This document shows positions 52,480 to 62,436 of a stretch of 64,000 nt of DNA, one piece after another. Location: the NCBI RefSeq assembly GCF_014839805.1, contig NC_051118.1:2232001-2296000 (forward strand). Reading direction: 5' to 3'. Every line of letters begins with the position of its first letter. Positions within the stretch are counted from its first letter, which is position 1. The notes beneath the pieces were generated by a model, which ran no database searches, had not been told where the DNA came from, and was given only the letters and a program-made list of their open reading frames with translations. Origin of the DNA: Manduca sexta. Its lineage: Eukaryota; Arthropoda; Insecta; Lepidoptera; Sphingidae. A program made the position numbers and the translations under genes.

Positions 52480-52800
52480 TATGAAACTTGTGGTAGTTCT
52501 CTCATATGTGAGAGTCCGACTGGGTAGGTGCCACAGCAATGCCTACTTCTGGTGCCCAGCAGCAGTGTGTAGTCACTGTTGTGTTCCGGTTTGAAGAACA
52601 TTGTAGCCAGTGTAACTACTGGACATAATGAGACTTAATATCTCATGTGTAAGGATGGCGAGTGCAGTGGAATACCAAACAATACTTTGTAATTCATGGT
52701 GTTGCATGGTGTTTCTACTGTTAATGGGCGGTCGTTTTGCTTACCATCAGGCGAACGGCAAGCTCGTCTCATCATTCAAAGCAATAAAAAAGAATTGTCA
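52480..52800 (+). repeat. dispersed repeat family R-B (copy 3)
   Basis: Longest of the three copies, starting near gtggtagttctctcatatg and ending cattcaaagcaataaaaaa. Confidence 0.65.
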
Positions 52801-53224
52801 ACATAGTCCGACCGCACCTTGACTTAACGTAATAAACAAGCAAGTCTACGTCTACGCTCTGCGATAAGCTGATAGTTCATATTTTGCTGTTGTATACATA
52901 TTACCTATACACAGATACACAAAGTCAATATGTGTGAAAAAAATTCGCAAAGTTATGCTTAGTTAAAACGCAAATTTATTCGATCAGCTGTAAGTCAAAA
53001 CCCGCCATCTTGCCTCTTAATAAAGTTTAAACTAGGAACCGGTGATGTTTTTGGCAGCTATTTAAGCAATTCTTAATCATCTCTTAACGCTAAAACAAGT
53101 TTATAAGTAAGACTGATAGTTTCTATGTCGACTGTTTTTAATTCAACAAGTAAAATACAATCACCTTTTTTATACTCGATAAAAAATGAGCTTATTCCAA
53201 ATAGAAATATTTTGAAATATATTC

Positions 53225-53455
53225 CGGTGGCGTCATTGTATTGTGCAGTACGACACCGCTCTAAAGTCCCGGGTTTGAATCCCAGGTCGGGCAGTATTGA
53301 GTTTTTCTCTTCAGTATAAGCTGCGAGTCCTGAAAATTGTGCTTAAATGACGATAGAATCTAATTTTTGAGGAAGGCTCATGGTCAGCAATGGACATCCT
53401 GCGGCTGATGACGATGATCATGACGATGATGATGATGATGATGATGACGATAGAC
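53225..53455 (+). mobile_element. tRNA-derived SINE, second family, (GATGAT)n tail
   Basis: B box ggtttgaatccc at about 53270, body tcatggtcagcaatggacatcc, tail gatgatgatgatgacgat. The tail block cagcagtggacatcctgtggctg also ends the RTE-type copy at 61563, suggesting that this SINE borrows the 3' end of that LINE. Confidence 0.5.
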
Positions 53456-54289
53456 GCGTGCCCTATATTAACGCACGGAACGCACGGCTAAAAGCATATG
53501 AACTATTTGTACATACCTCTTCGAGGATGAAGTGTGATTTGTTTTTTATAGCGCTATAGCCTAACTAGAGTGGTTAAGCAGTCCTAAAGAAAAACAAAAA
53601 ATACTACTGACTTATTGCAGATTTGATAATTTCGGGCGTTTTAATTATTTATAGTAAGTACTGAGATACCTCCGCATCCTGTGGATGGGCATCGCGCAAT
53701 TCTAGTTTATCAGAACCCAACCAATATTCCCTGGCGAACCTGATAGTAGGTACACATAGTTTACGAAACGTTTCTATAGGAGTAAGAATCGTCTTCTGAA
53801 TCAGTGCGAAACTCTACTGTGGGATAGTCGCATTACTTGCTTTGATTGCAAAGCTGGTATTGAGCATCCTTTATTTCTTATTTGTACAGGTATTTGTTCG
53901 TTTATCGGCTGTCATGTCACCTATCGAGTTGCTCGTCATTAATTTGGATAAAAGAAATAATATATATTATGTGTTAAATGTTAAGACAGGTTTTAACGTC
54001 ATCGCATGAACTCTTGTTAAAATTAGAACGTTGTTTTGACATACGTTTTTGGGACGAATTTTAATGAATCTTAATTGATATAAATTCGTTGTAGTGTAGT
54101 AGTTGAACAAATAAATCATACATTCTACATTCTGCTAAAATAATAATAATAAAACCGATCTGATTTCTTTTAATCAAAATTTGATTTGATTTGATTTTGA
54201 ATCATGTTTGACAGCCATACGAAATGTTATTAATATGCATCCACTAATTATAGAAATTAAGTAAGAGACCATTGATTTACTGAAAGACA

Positions 54290-54700
54290 ACTTTAAATTT
54301 GAACTTATTTGGATTCCAAGTCATCATGGTATTAAAGGAAATTATACAGCAGATAAAGAAGCTGAAAATTCCACAAAGGAAAATTAAATTGACAGTTCAA
54401 TTAAATCAAGCTCAGTTAAATTAAAAAAATATTTTATACAAACAATTTGAATTTTTTGGCACATAAAATGGAAAACAAATAACACAAGTAAATTATTTAA
54501 TTTTATGAATTCTATATTTGATAAATCTCCTGTCTTTTGCCAGTAGAAGAGATCAAGTTATTATTACTAGATTACGCATGGGGCATACAAATAGCACACT
54601 TATTCATTTGATAAATAAAGCTAGCAAAAACAAATGCGAATGTGGACTGAATTTAACTGTGTTACACCTATTGGAATATTGTACTGTTTATAGTGATGAA
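54290..54700 (+). pseudogene. LINE RNase H and C-terminal fragment
   Basis: ELIWIPSHHGIKGNYTADKE (end of RNase H: SHxGIxGN...AD) at about 54301, then after shifts FASRRDQVIITRLRMGHTNS, KCECGLNLTVLHLLEYC up to 54690. Typical jockey-clade ORF2 C-terminus. Interrupted on the right by a reversed SINE. Confidence 0.6.
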
Positions 54701-54706
54701 AAAACC

Positions 54707-54993
54707 TACTGTCCCAGTGCTGGGCACGGGCCTCCTCTGCTAGAGAGAGGGATTAGGCCAGCGTGGTGGCGCTGGCGTAGTGTGGGTTGGTAGACTTCAC
54801 ACACCCTAAAAATTCCTATAGAAAACTTCTCAGGCACGCAGGTTTTCTCACGATGTTTTTCTTCATCGTTAAAGCGAGCGATAATTCACAAAGAATACAC
54901 ATATCGTTTTTAGAAATGTCAGAGGTCCTGCCTGCGGACATTCGTCTTGGCAGTCTGTTCCACTCCCAACAAGGCTATGGCTGCTCCTCCTGC
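54707..54993 (-). mobile_element. tRNA-derived SINE (copy 7), inserted in LINE relic
   Basis: Reverse complement of the 14263 family (ggcctcctctgctagagagagg, ggattaggccagcgtggtgg, gacattcgtcttggcagtc). The B-box part is largely lost (cagaggtcctgcctgcgg). Confidence 0.75.
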
Positions 54994-55134
54994 TCAAATA
55001 CATTTTTTATATTATTGCGTGAATCTTTTTTTATGTCAGAAGTAAGTCGTTTGATACGTTTTTTTCTGTTCCCGAGACATTTAGAAATTTCAATAACATC
55101 TTAGAATTATATTTTATTGAGTTAAAAATATATT

Positions 55135-55240
55135 GTACTAGCTTTTGCTCGCGGCTTCGCCCGCGTGAAGGAGTTTTGATAAAAGCTCGATAGTAGCCTT
55201 CGCCCGCGTGAAGGTCAGTTTATATGGGATAAAATTTTAT
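55135..55240. repeat. fragment of a ctagcttttgctcgcgg repeat
   Basis: actagcttttgctcgcggcttcgcccgcgtgaag, read in reverse, is a common 3' end of lepidopteran Helitron-like repeats; a short internal duplicate (cttcgcccgcgtgaagg) is at 55198. Confidence 0.45.
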
Positions 55241-55917
55241 TTTCCACCAATTTTAACACCACTTTATTTTATATATATAGATATATTTTAAAATCGAATA
55301 TACTAGCAAAAAATCACTCGTTGAATATGGGAAAAAAAGAAAAGAATAAACAGTATGGTTACACTGTCTGATGGTGTTGCTAATAAGGATCAAATTCTGA
55401 GATACAATGACATGCGGCAAACTAAAGGAATGACATCATTGTAATCGTTTAATTTTTAATATATTTGGCAAACACCTCGCAAATGTTGGGACCCGGTAAA
55501 GGACATGGTATTTTTGTTTTTGAACTTTTTAAATATTACTTTCTTACATAATAAAACATCAAAAAGCCTCAATAAAATTTTTGCGAAGAAAAGTTTTTTT
55601 TTATTTAAAAGTCGCTTGAAATCTGTTTTCCGTCAGCTACGACTGCGTTATCGTATTCTAATTGTATATTGTGTCGTAACATTTTTATTTTAAATGATTT
55701 ACACAGTTTCAAACACCTTTTATTATCAGAGCATAAACTAATATTTTGCACTTACCTAATCAATATTTATCAGCACCGATCATAAGAATTTCACCGCTGA
55801 TTTACGAGGCTCAATCCATGCTGCAGTTAATCTTATTACTAATATATATCCCTAAGTTTGTATCGACTGGCGAAGGGCCATCTCTCATCAGATGACACTA
55901 TCAGGACCCTATTCCAC

Positions 55918-56313
55918 TTTTTTTTTGTTTTCGCGGAGAAACTCTCTTATTACTACCGCCCAGCCTTCACAAAGGGCGACTGAGCGGTTATGTTGGGGTA
56001 ACCGTTGCCTTACGACCGACAATTAAAGCGGCCCGGGACCATCGGGCGGCGGTCGGGCCGAGTTCCTAACCAAAACCTAATCTAAGTCGTTACGCACCGG
56101 CCTAGCAACTAAAAGTCCGCGTTGACCCTCTTCAGCGCATAAGGGACGACTGCGGGCTTCCTCGGACAGCAGGTCTAAGTCTTCGTCCGCAGCCGCCCCT
56201 GCGCGGTGCCGCCTTGTGGACCGCCTCCTAAATATGGGGGGAACTTCGCGCACCGAACGACGCCCTCAGCGTCAACGGCAGCATGAGGTCAACACCACAC
56301 TGGCGTCCATCCC
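55918..56313 (-). mobile_element. poly-A retroelement insertion with 12-bp TSD
   Basis: accctattccac occurs exactly at 55906-55917 and 56314-56325. Next to the left copy is a T run (poly-A on minus), so a 396-bp GC-rich element was inserted on the minus strand by target-primed reverse transcription. No conserved protein motif recognised; probably a 5'-truncated LINE 3' end or a SINE. Confidence 0.75.
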
Positions 56314-56325
56314 ACCCTATTCCAC

Positions 56326-57152
56326 CTACCATTGACTGAAGTATGCGTACCATGCCGTACGCGTCTATCTTTTATGGATATAATGTTTTATATGTGATAT
56401 TTTGATGGTGGTAATGGAAGCTATTTAGACGAATACAATGCTAATCCGTATCTATTTAAATACGTAAATAAACTTAATCATTTCATGTATATTATAATTG
56501 CCTTTTGCATTATTCAATTCCAATTAATTCCTAAGAGTTATCAGGAAATGAAAACGCGCGCGACAAAATAAATTCAATTGGTCTCACATCGACGTGCCAC
56601 ACGCGGTCTTCCACTGTTACTATACAAGCCGAACGATGAAACGCGCCGAGATACATACTAAGGCAGAAAAAAAATGTAAGCATATGTTCTGCTACCGAGA
56701 TGAAGCCGGGAAGGGTAACTAATTTTAAATAAGAATAAATGATTCCTGTAACCTAGAAGAGTTCAGAATGATATTTAATTGTTCAAAATGTCTCACGCGA
56801 GCGAAACGAAGAGCAGCGCTTAGTAAACAATTAAATTATTGTTGTATTTAATTATTTCTAAATGATTATTTATTATATCTAAAAGCGTTATAATTTATTA
56901 GAAATTTATCCACAAATTTAGTAACAAATATATTTCTCTGGACTTTTGTATTAATGACTAAAACACTTTGACCACAACACGGATTTAAACATTAGTATTT
57001 AAACCAATTTCCAATTATTTTAGTTACCATCATGCTGTTCTTCGGGCTTCTGGTTTTAAGGTAAATTAATTTTATATACTTATAAACCGTAGCAGACTGA
57101 GTTAGCTTTAAAAAATCGAGTTGTAGTTTTTATACCTTACATTTATGAAACA
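56326..57152. other. intergenic, no gene seen
   Basis: AT-rich; no conserved coding region or named repeat recognised. Confidence 0.4.
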
Positions 57153-57337
57153 GTATTAACTAGGGGTCGCAATACCGGACCATTTTTCAAAACCGGTATT
57201 TTCGGTATTTCCGGTATTTGAAGAAATATTAGAAAAATAGGAAATATACTTACATTTAAGTTAGTAATTAAATGTCAAATTTTAATGACAGCTTAGTAAT
57301 TAGTTAAAGGCTGAATGAAAAGAGATTATTTTCGTAA

Positions 57338-59337
57338 GCCAACGTTCATGCCGTTCTGATTTCTGAGAGCTGGCTCAAACCTCACCTTCCTTCTACCCTT
57401 TACCCCCTCCCTGGTTTCATTTTGATTAGAAATGATCGAGTTGACAGGAGAGGGGGCGAAATCGCTATATATTTACGTAGCGACCTGAAATATAATACTG
57501 TAATATCTTCCTCTGCTTCTTATTCTGCTTATGCGAGATTTCTGTTTCTTGAAGTTTGGGTCAAGAGAGTGAAAACCTTTCTAGGTGTTATTTACTGTCC
57601 CCGATCTCTTGATTACTTCTCCAGTCTGGAAACTTTAAGATCAGAATATGCTCATCACATAATCATGGGTGATTTAAATACTGATCTACTTGCCAGCTAC
57701 TCTTCGCGATCTCGTAAACTCCTTACTGTCCTTGATTCTGATAAACTGCATGTCCTACCACTGCCTGCCACCCACCATAATATGGATGGTCACGACACTT
57801 GGCTTGACATTATCCTCACCTCTGCTCCTTCCCCTATTTTCTCCCACGGTCAATTTCCGTTCCTGGCTTCTCTCACCATGATCTCATCTACATGTCTTAC
57901 GCCCTAAAACCTCCCAAATTCCCTTTAAGATATTGCACTTGCGTAGTTTTGGTCGCATTGATGCGGATAAGCTGAAAGGAGACGCTGCTAACTTTAACTG
58001 GGATCACCTATTGGCAGCCACCTCTGTTGACGATTATATTGATATTTAAAGAAAATTAAATTAAAACGTCCTCCTGCACCATGGATTACACATGGGGTTA
58101 GGATGGCGATGAGACGAAGGGATCGGGCTCTTCGCCAGTACAGAAGTTATCGTTCGGAGGAGAACTGGTGCCTTTTTAAGGCTGCAAGGAATCGGTTTAA
58201 CCAGATGGTACGTAATGCTAAACACCGACAAATTCTCAGTAATATTTCTTCTTCCTCGTCAGTATCTGGAGATTTCTTGGAACTCTGGGTATTGGCAAAG
58301 TTAAAAACATAGATCTCCACGGTGCGACTATTGGTTTGGATGACATTAATAAAAATTTCACATCTGTTACCATGATTGATCACCAAAGCTAGGCGTCGTA
58401 CCATGGATTTCTTAGCGGGTCTATCCAGGCCTAACATTAATACTTTTCATTTTTCTTCTGTGCCATTGGGTGAAACTAGAAAAGTTATCCTGTCCATTAA
58501 ATCTAGTGCCACTGGCTGTGACAACATCAGTCGTCATCATCGTCATCATTCTACCAATCATGTCCCATATCATTAACGTCTCCCAGCACTGGTATCTTTC
58601 CGTCTTTGTGGCGGAGAGCTATTGCTATCCCTCTTCCCAAAAATCCCCTAACCCATCACTTGCTAAGCATTTCCGTCCCATATCCATTCTTCCTTTTCTC
58701 TCGAAAGCGCTCGAGGTCTGTCCTCACAAGCAACTGTCTGAGCATATGCACCGAAACAACCTACTGTGCCCACTCCAGTCTGGCTTCAGGCCTGGCCATA
58801 GCACTATTACTGCACTCCTCAAAATGACTGGCGTTATTAGGGCGGGCATGAAGGATTCCAAAGTCGTTGTTTTGGCTTCGGTTGATTTCTCCAACGCCTT
58901 CAATATAGTCAGTCACGACATACTTCTTGCAAACCTCTCCCACCTTATGAGCTCGCCCACGGCACTGAATTGGTTCTCGTCATATCTTCAGGGACGCCAA
59001 CAGTTGGTGCGCCTAGACGATTCTTCGTCTAGCTGGCGCGATATAGACCGTGGCGTCCCTCAAGGCGGCATACTCTCCCCATTATTGTTCTCTATCTTCA
59101 TAAACCTCATAACACAAAATCTTCAATGTGCGTACCAGCTGTATGCTGATGATTTGCAAATTTATTCTCAGGAGCAAGTCGATTGTGTGTCCGCAGCTGT
59201 AGATAGGATAAATAAGGACAATTTCGGCCTTTCGGTAAACCTCGTGAAATTGCCATGAAATACCAGGCCTTTATTGTAGGCAGCTCAAGGCTTTTAAACA
59301 GGTTGTATTTTACATCTATTCCCCCTGTTATGTTTTT
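57338..59337 (+). pseudogene. LINE endonuclease-RT fragment inside the hAT
   Basis: Endonuclease part from 57338: ISESWLKPHLPSTLYPLPGF, RRGGEIAIYLRSDL, GVIYCPRS, IIMGDLNTDLL, up to about 57900. After several shifts, RT from 58660: FRPISILPFLSKALE, SGFRPGHSTITALLK, VDFSNAFNIVSHDIL, GVPQGGILSPLLFSIFIN, YADDLQIYSQ, and after a last shift FIVGSSRLLNRLYFTSIPPV ending at about 59337. Both ends are cut inside coding sequence; there is no 3' UTR or poly-A. I/jockey-group RT, clade not fixed. Confidence 0.75.
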
Positions 59338-59540
59338 CAGCTTTCTTTATCTGACAGCTTGCTGTTTGTTCAGCTTTGTTAATCTGACAGCCAACTAGAT
59401 TCAAGTTGTATCACAATATTAGCCAATCACAACGGCCCTACGTCTACGCACTGCGAAGGCTGCCATGCCGTCAGCACTGAGAAACAGACTTGTTATCACA
59501 GCAATGCTCAGCCCTTAGATGAATAACGTCTTTGAGTAAT
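59337..59540. repeat. truncated copy of the 62070 MITE
   Basis: cagctttctttatctgacagc through cagacttgttatcacagcaatgctc matches 62128-62300; the left TIR is lost at the junction with the LINE piece. Confidence 0.75.
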
Positions 59541-59908
59541 GAGGATAGACTTTGAAGAACAAAAAATATTTCTAATAAAAATAACAATTAACAGTTAACA
59601 CCGCTATGCCTAGAACAAAACAAAAGTAGCAATATAGCCATAAGCCATGTATTTTGCTCGCTCTTTATAGAATATACGCCTATACGAATGAATGAAATTG
59701 TAAGCAGCGTAAATTTTTGCGATTTAAAACGCGAGAAATTAATAATTATACACACATTTTGTACTGAATTTTATTTTTATAAAATACCGAAAATACCGAA
59801 AATCCCGGTTTTTGTAAAATCAATACCGGTATTTTGAAGTTCTTAATTTGGTCCGGTATTCCGGTATTTTCGAAATCCGGGATACCGGTATGCGACCCCT
59901 GGTATTAA

Positions 59909-61183
59909 CCTTTAACTGTGGACGCGCGGTCTCACAGGCCGCTCGCAGTTTGAAAATTTCCACTTGCTCTCCGTGTATAAGGCGCTCAGTAGCTTCAGTT
60001 TTAGTCGCGTAACGTGTGTTAAAATGGGAGATAGTGTCGGCGACTATAAGGCCAGTTATTTGTCTTTAAACTTTAGACCGCACGTCCATGTTTCCTATAC
60101 AAATTTTTTCGCCGATTGTGTTTTTTGCGTTATTTTCATTAAAAATGTTAATAAATATTAATGAAAGTGCATCTATGTCAAAATAAACGCCAAGGTCACA
60201 GCTGCAACATATTTATGATCTACTTTTAGAGTCGCACCAGTCTGATAATGAGGAAACTATCGAGGATTGCTTTTACCAGAAACTTATTTTATCCGAAAAC
60301 ATATAAGTGACTATGAAGATAATACCAATGTCTCTAGCATAGACGATAATATTATAAGAAGTATCAGCCCCAAGCGAGGATCCGCGAAAATTTATCTGGT
60401 TTGCTAGTACAGTACTAAAATGTTGGCTTGACGTCACCTATCAATATAGGCAGATAATATTGATAGGGGTCGTGAAAGGCACAATGAGCCCAACATAGCC
60501 CCCCGCGATTCCTGGGTGGTAGTTGTAATGCACATTCTCTGCGAAAACTAAAAAAATAAAAAGGTCCACCGAAACCAACAAAATTTTGAAAGGGGTCTAT
60601 GAGATATATAAATCTGGGAACCTCTGCTCTAGACGAACCCCCTAGTTAGGATACTGACTCGTCAAAGCGCAAAACATGTCGTCTTTGTCCCCCAAAACTA
60701 AAGAGAAAGTCCAATTTTAATTGCATAAGTTCTAAACAGGTCATACAGTTACAGTGTTCCAAACCCTTGTGTAAAAACTGCCAATAATTTGATACATATT
60801 GGATCATTGTGAAAATTTTTATGTTTGAATTTAAGAAAACGTTTATTTGATTTTATGTTAGAATAAGCCTTAGATTTATAGAAAACACGGTAATTTTTTT
60901 TAAAAAGATTAATTCATTTAAGTTTTCAGCCCTAAAACTGATCTCAAGTAAATTTATGCCAAATAGTGCCTTTAACTGTTAATATGATTTGATTAGGTGA
61001 GAAAAAATAAAGATTGATTAAAAGCTTCTAAATTATTTCATTTTAATATGCCTAGAAAATAATGAATATAATAGCGTAAAAATAAAATTTATATTTAAGT
61101 TTTATTTTAACTCAGAACATAGCGGTCCGAGAGACCGCGCGTCCGTGGTAGTGTGACAAAAAAATGACGTCCATAGTTAAGGG
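59909..61183 (+). mobile_element. piggyBac element, internally deleted
   Basis: TTAA target at 59905-59908 and 61184-61187. TIR: CCTTTAACTGTGGACG at the left, CGTCCATAGTTAAGGG at the right; an inner copy of ggacgcgcggtctc lies near both ends (59922, 61130 reversed). 1275 bp, against more than 2 kb for autonomous elements. Coding ends remain (60645-60784 and about 60195-60400). Confidence 0.8.
60195..60784 (+). pseudogene. piggyBac transposase ends, DDD core missing
   Basis: N-terminal acidic region in one frame: LQHIYDLLLESHQSDNEETI, then a change of frame with SDYEDNTNVSSIDDN. After the missing core, SSKRKTCRLCPPKLKRKSNF, NCISSKQ, CSKPLCKNCQ (60660-60784) is the C-terminal Cys-rich (RING-like) domain of piggyBac transposases, C-x2-C ... 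C ... C-x4-C-x2-C. The catalytic DDD domain is absent, so it could only be moved in trans. Confidence 0.65.
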
Positions 61184-61257
61184 TTAAGTAATTGTTAGAT
61201 TTGCGTTAAGCAACTGTGGATTTATGTAGCAAATATTTAAAGCAATAGGATATAGTG

Positions 61258-61563
61258 ATCGGATCAGAAATGAGCTCGGTAGAACGAAAGTCACCGACAT
61301 AGCCCATCGGATTAGCGAGTTGAAGTGGCAGAGGGCGAGGGCACAGAGCTCACAGAACTGATGGCTGATGGGACAAGAAGATTATGAAGTAGAGGCCACG
61401 AACTGGCAAGCGCAGCGTCGGACGTCTACCCACGAGGTGAACAGAAGACCTCATAAAAGTCGTAGGGTGTCGCTGGATGCGGGCCGCTTACGGATCGATC
61501 TGGAAATCTTTGGGAGAGGCCCATGTTCAGCAGTGGACATCCTGTGGCTGATAATGAAGATGA
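61258..61563 (+). pseudogene. RTE-type LINE ORF2 C-terminus (copy 2)
   Basis: IRNELGRTKVTDIAHRISEL, KWQRARAQ, then after shifts WRPRTGKRSVGRLPT and RWTEDLIKVVG, GEAHVQQWTSCG-stop. Same family as 51186 and better at its 3' end, finishing with cagcagtggacatcctgtgg and a GATGAT-like tail. Confidence 0.65.
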
Positions 61564-61714
61564 TCAGTAGTTCCATTATTGTATAAAAATTAAAATATAG
61601 ACAGTTTGTTGAGTGGCTTTCGTATTATTATCGAGGAACAAATTGGCAGTCTGCGTGGCGCCTTCAAAAAAATATAAATGTAAGGTCAGTCACAGTTAGT
61701 CATTAGCTGCTGTT

Positions 61715-61857
61715 TTTAAGGATTTGTTTTTTGTATATTTAATAATAAATAGCCAAGTTAATGATTATTTAAAATAACTTCTATAGAATTTATGTTTAAA
61801 AAAAATATTTGTGTTTAATGCGCTGAAAAAGCCTCTGATTTTACGCAACGCACCTTA
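61715..61857. repeat. right-end copy of the 9122 MITE family
   Basis: gccaagttaatgattattt, taacttctatagaattt, aaaaagcctctgattttacg and caacgcacctta match 10030-10140. Confidence 0.55.
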
Positions 61858-62069
61858 TACTACTTATATACATACCATCTTTCGAATATGCTTAAATAAT
61901 AAGTAGGTACAGTCAGCCACAAATCAAGTCTTCAAATCATCGATATAGGTTAAATTTAATTGCATTTTTTTGCTTGGTGTAAAATATAGTTCATCCTCTT
62001 TGTTTTTGTAGTGCAAAAATTTGCCAAAACATAATTATAAAAGCGGTTTAAATTTTTACCCCTAATTCA

Positions 62070-62317
62070 TAGACGTTATTTATCTAAGGACGGAGCATTG
62101 CTGTGATAATAAGTCTGTTTCTCAGCTTTTTTTATCTGACAGCTTGCTGTTTGTTCGGCTTTGTTCATCTGACAGCCAGCTAGGTTCAAGTTGTATCTCA
62201 ATATTAGCCAATCACAACGGCCCTATGTCTACGCACTGCGAAAGCTGCCATGCCGTCTGCACTAAGAAACAGACTTCTTATCACAGCAATGCTCCGTCCT
62301 TAGATAAAAAACGTCTA
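62070..62317. mobile_element. about 250-bp MITE with about 50-bp TIR
   Basis: GACGTTATTTATCTAAGG, then ACGGAGCATTGCTGTGATAA and AAGTCTGTTTCT at the left are mirrored at the right with few mismatches; TA borders both ends. Lies 120 bp upstream of the second GH1 exon. Its truncated sister is inside the hAT at 59337-59540. Confidence 0.8.
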
Positions 62318-62436
62318 TAAATAAGGGGGTTAATTTGTTCAATATTTTATGTGGGTGATATATACATATAATAATTTATGACCATATTTCTTTATGAAAA
62401 ATTAGATTAGTTACTATCACAGAATTTGTTGTTCAG

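Larger units (their letters stand above)
57161..59901. mobile_element. hAT element with 8-bp TSD carrying a LINE piece
   Basis: TIR: TAGGGGTCGCAATACCGG at the left, mirrored by CCGGTATGCGACCCCTG at the right; subterminal accggtatt/ccggtattt repeats at both ends. The 8-bp GTATTAAC is duplicated exactly (57153-57160 and 59902-59909), the hAT signature. No hAT transposase. The interior holds a LINE fragment (57338-59337) and a MITE fragment (59337-59540). Confidence 0.85.
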
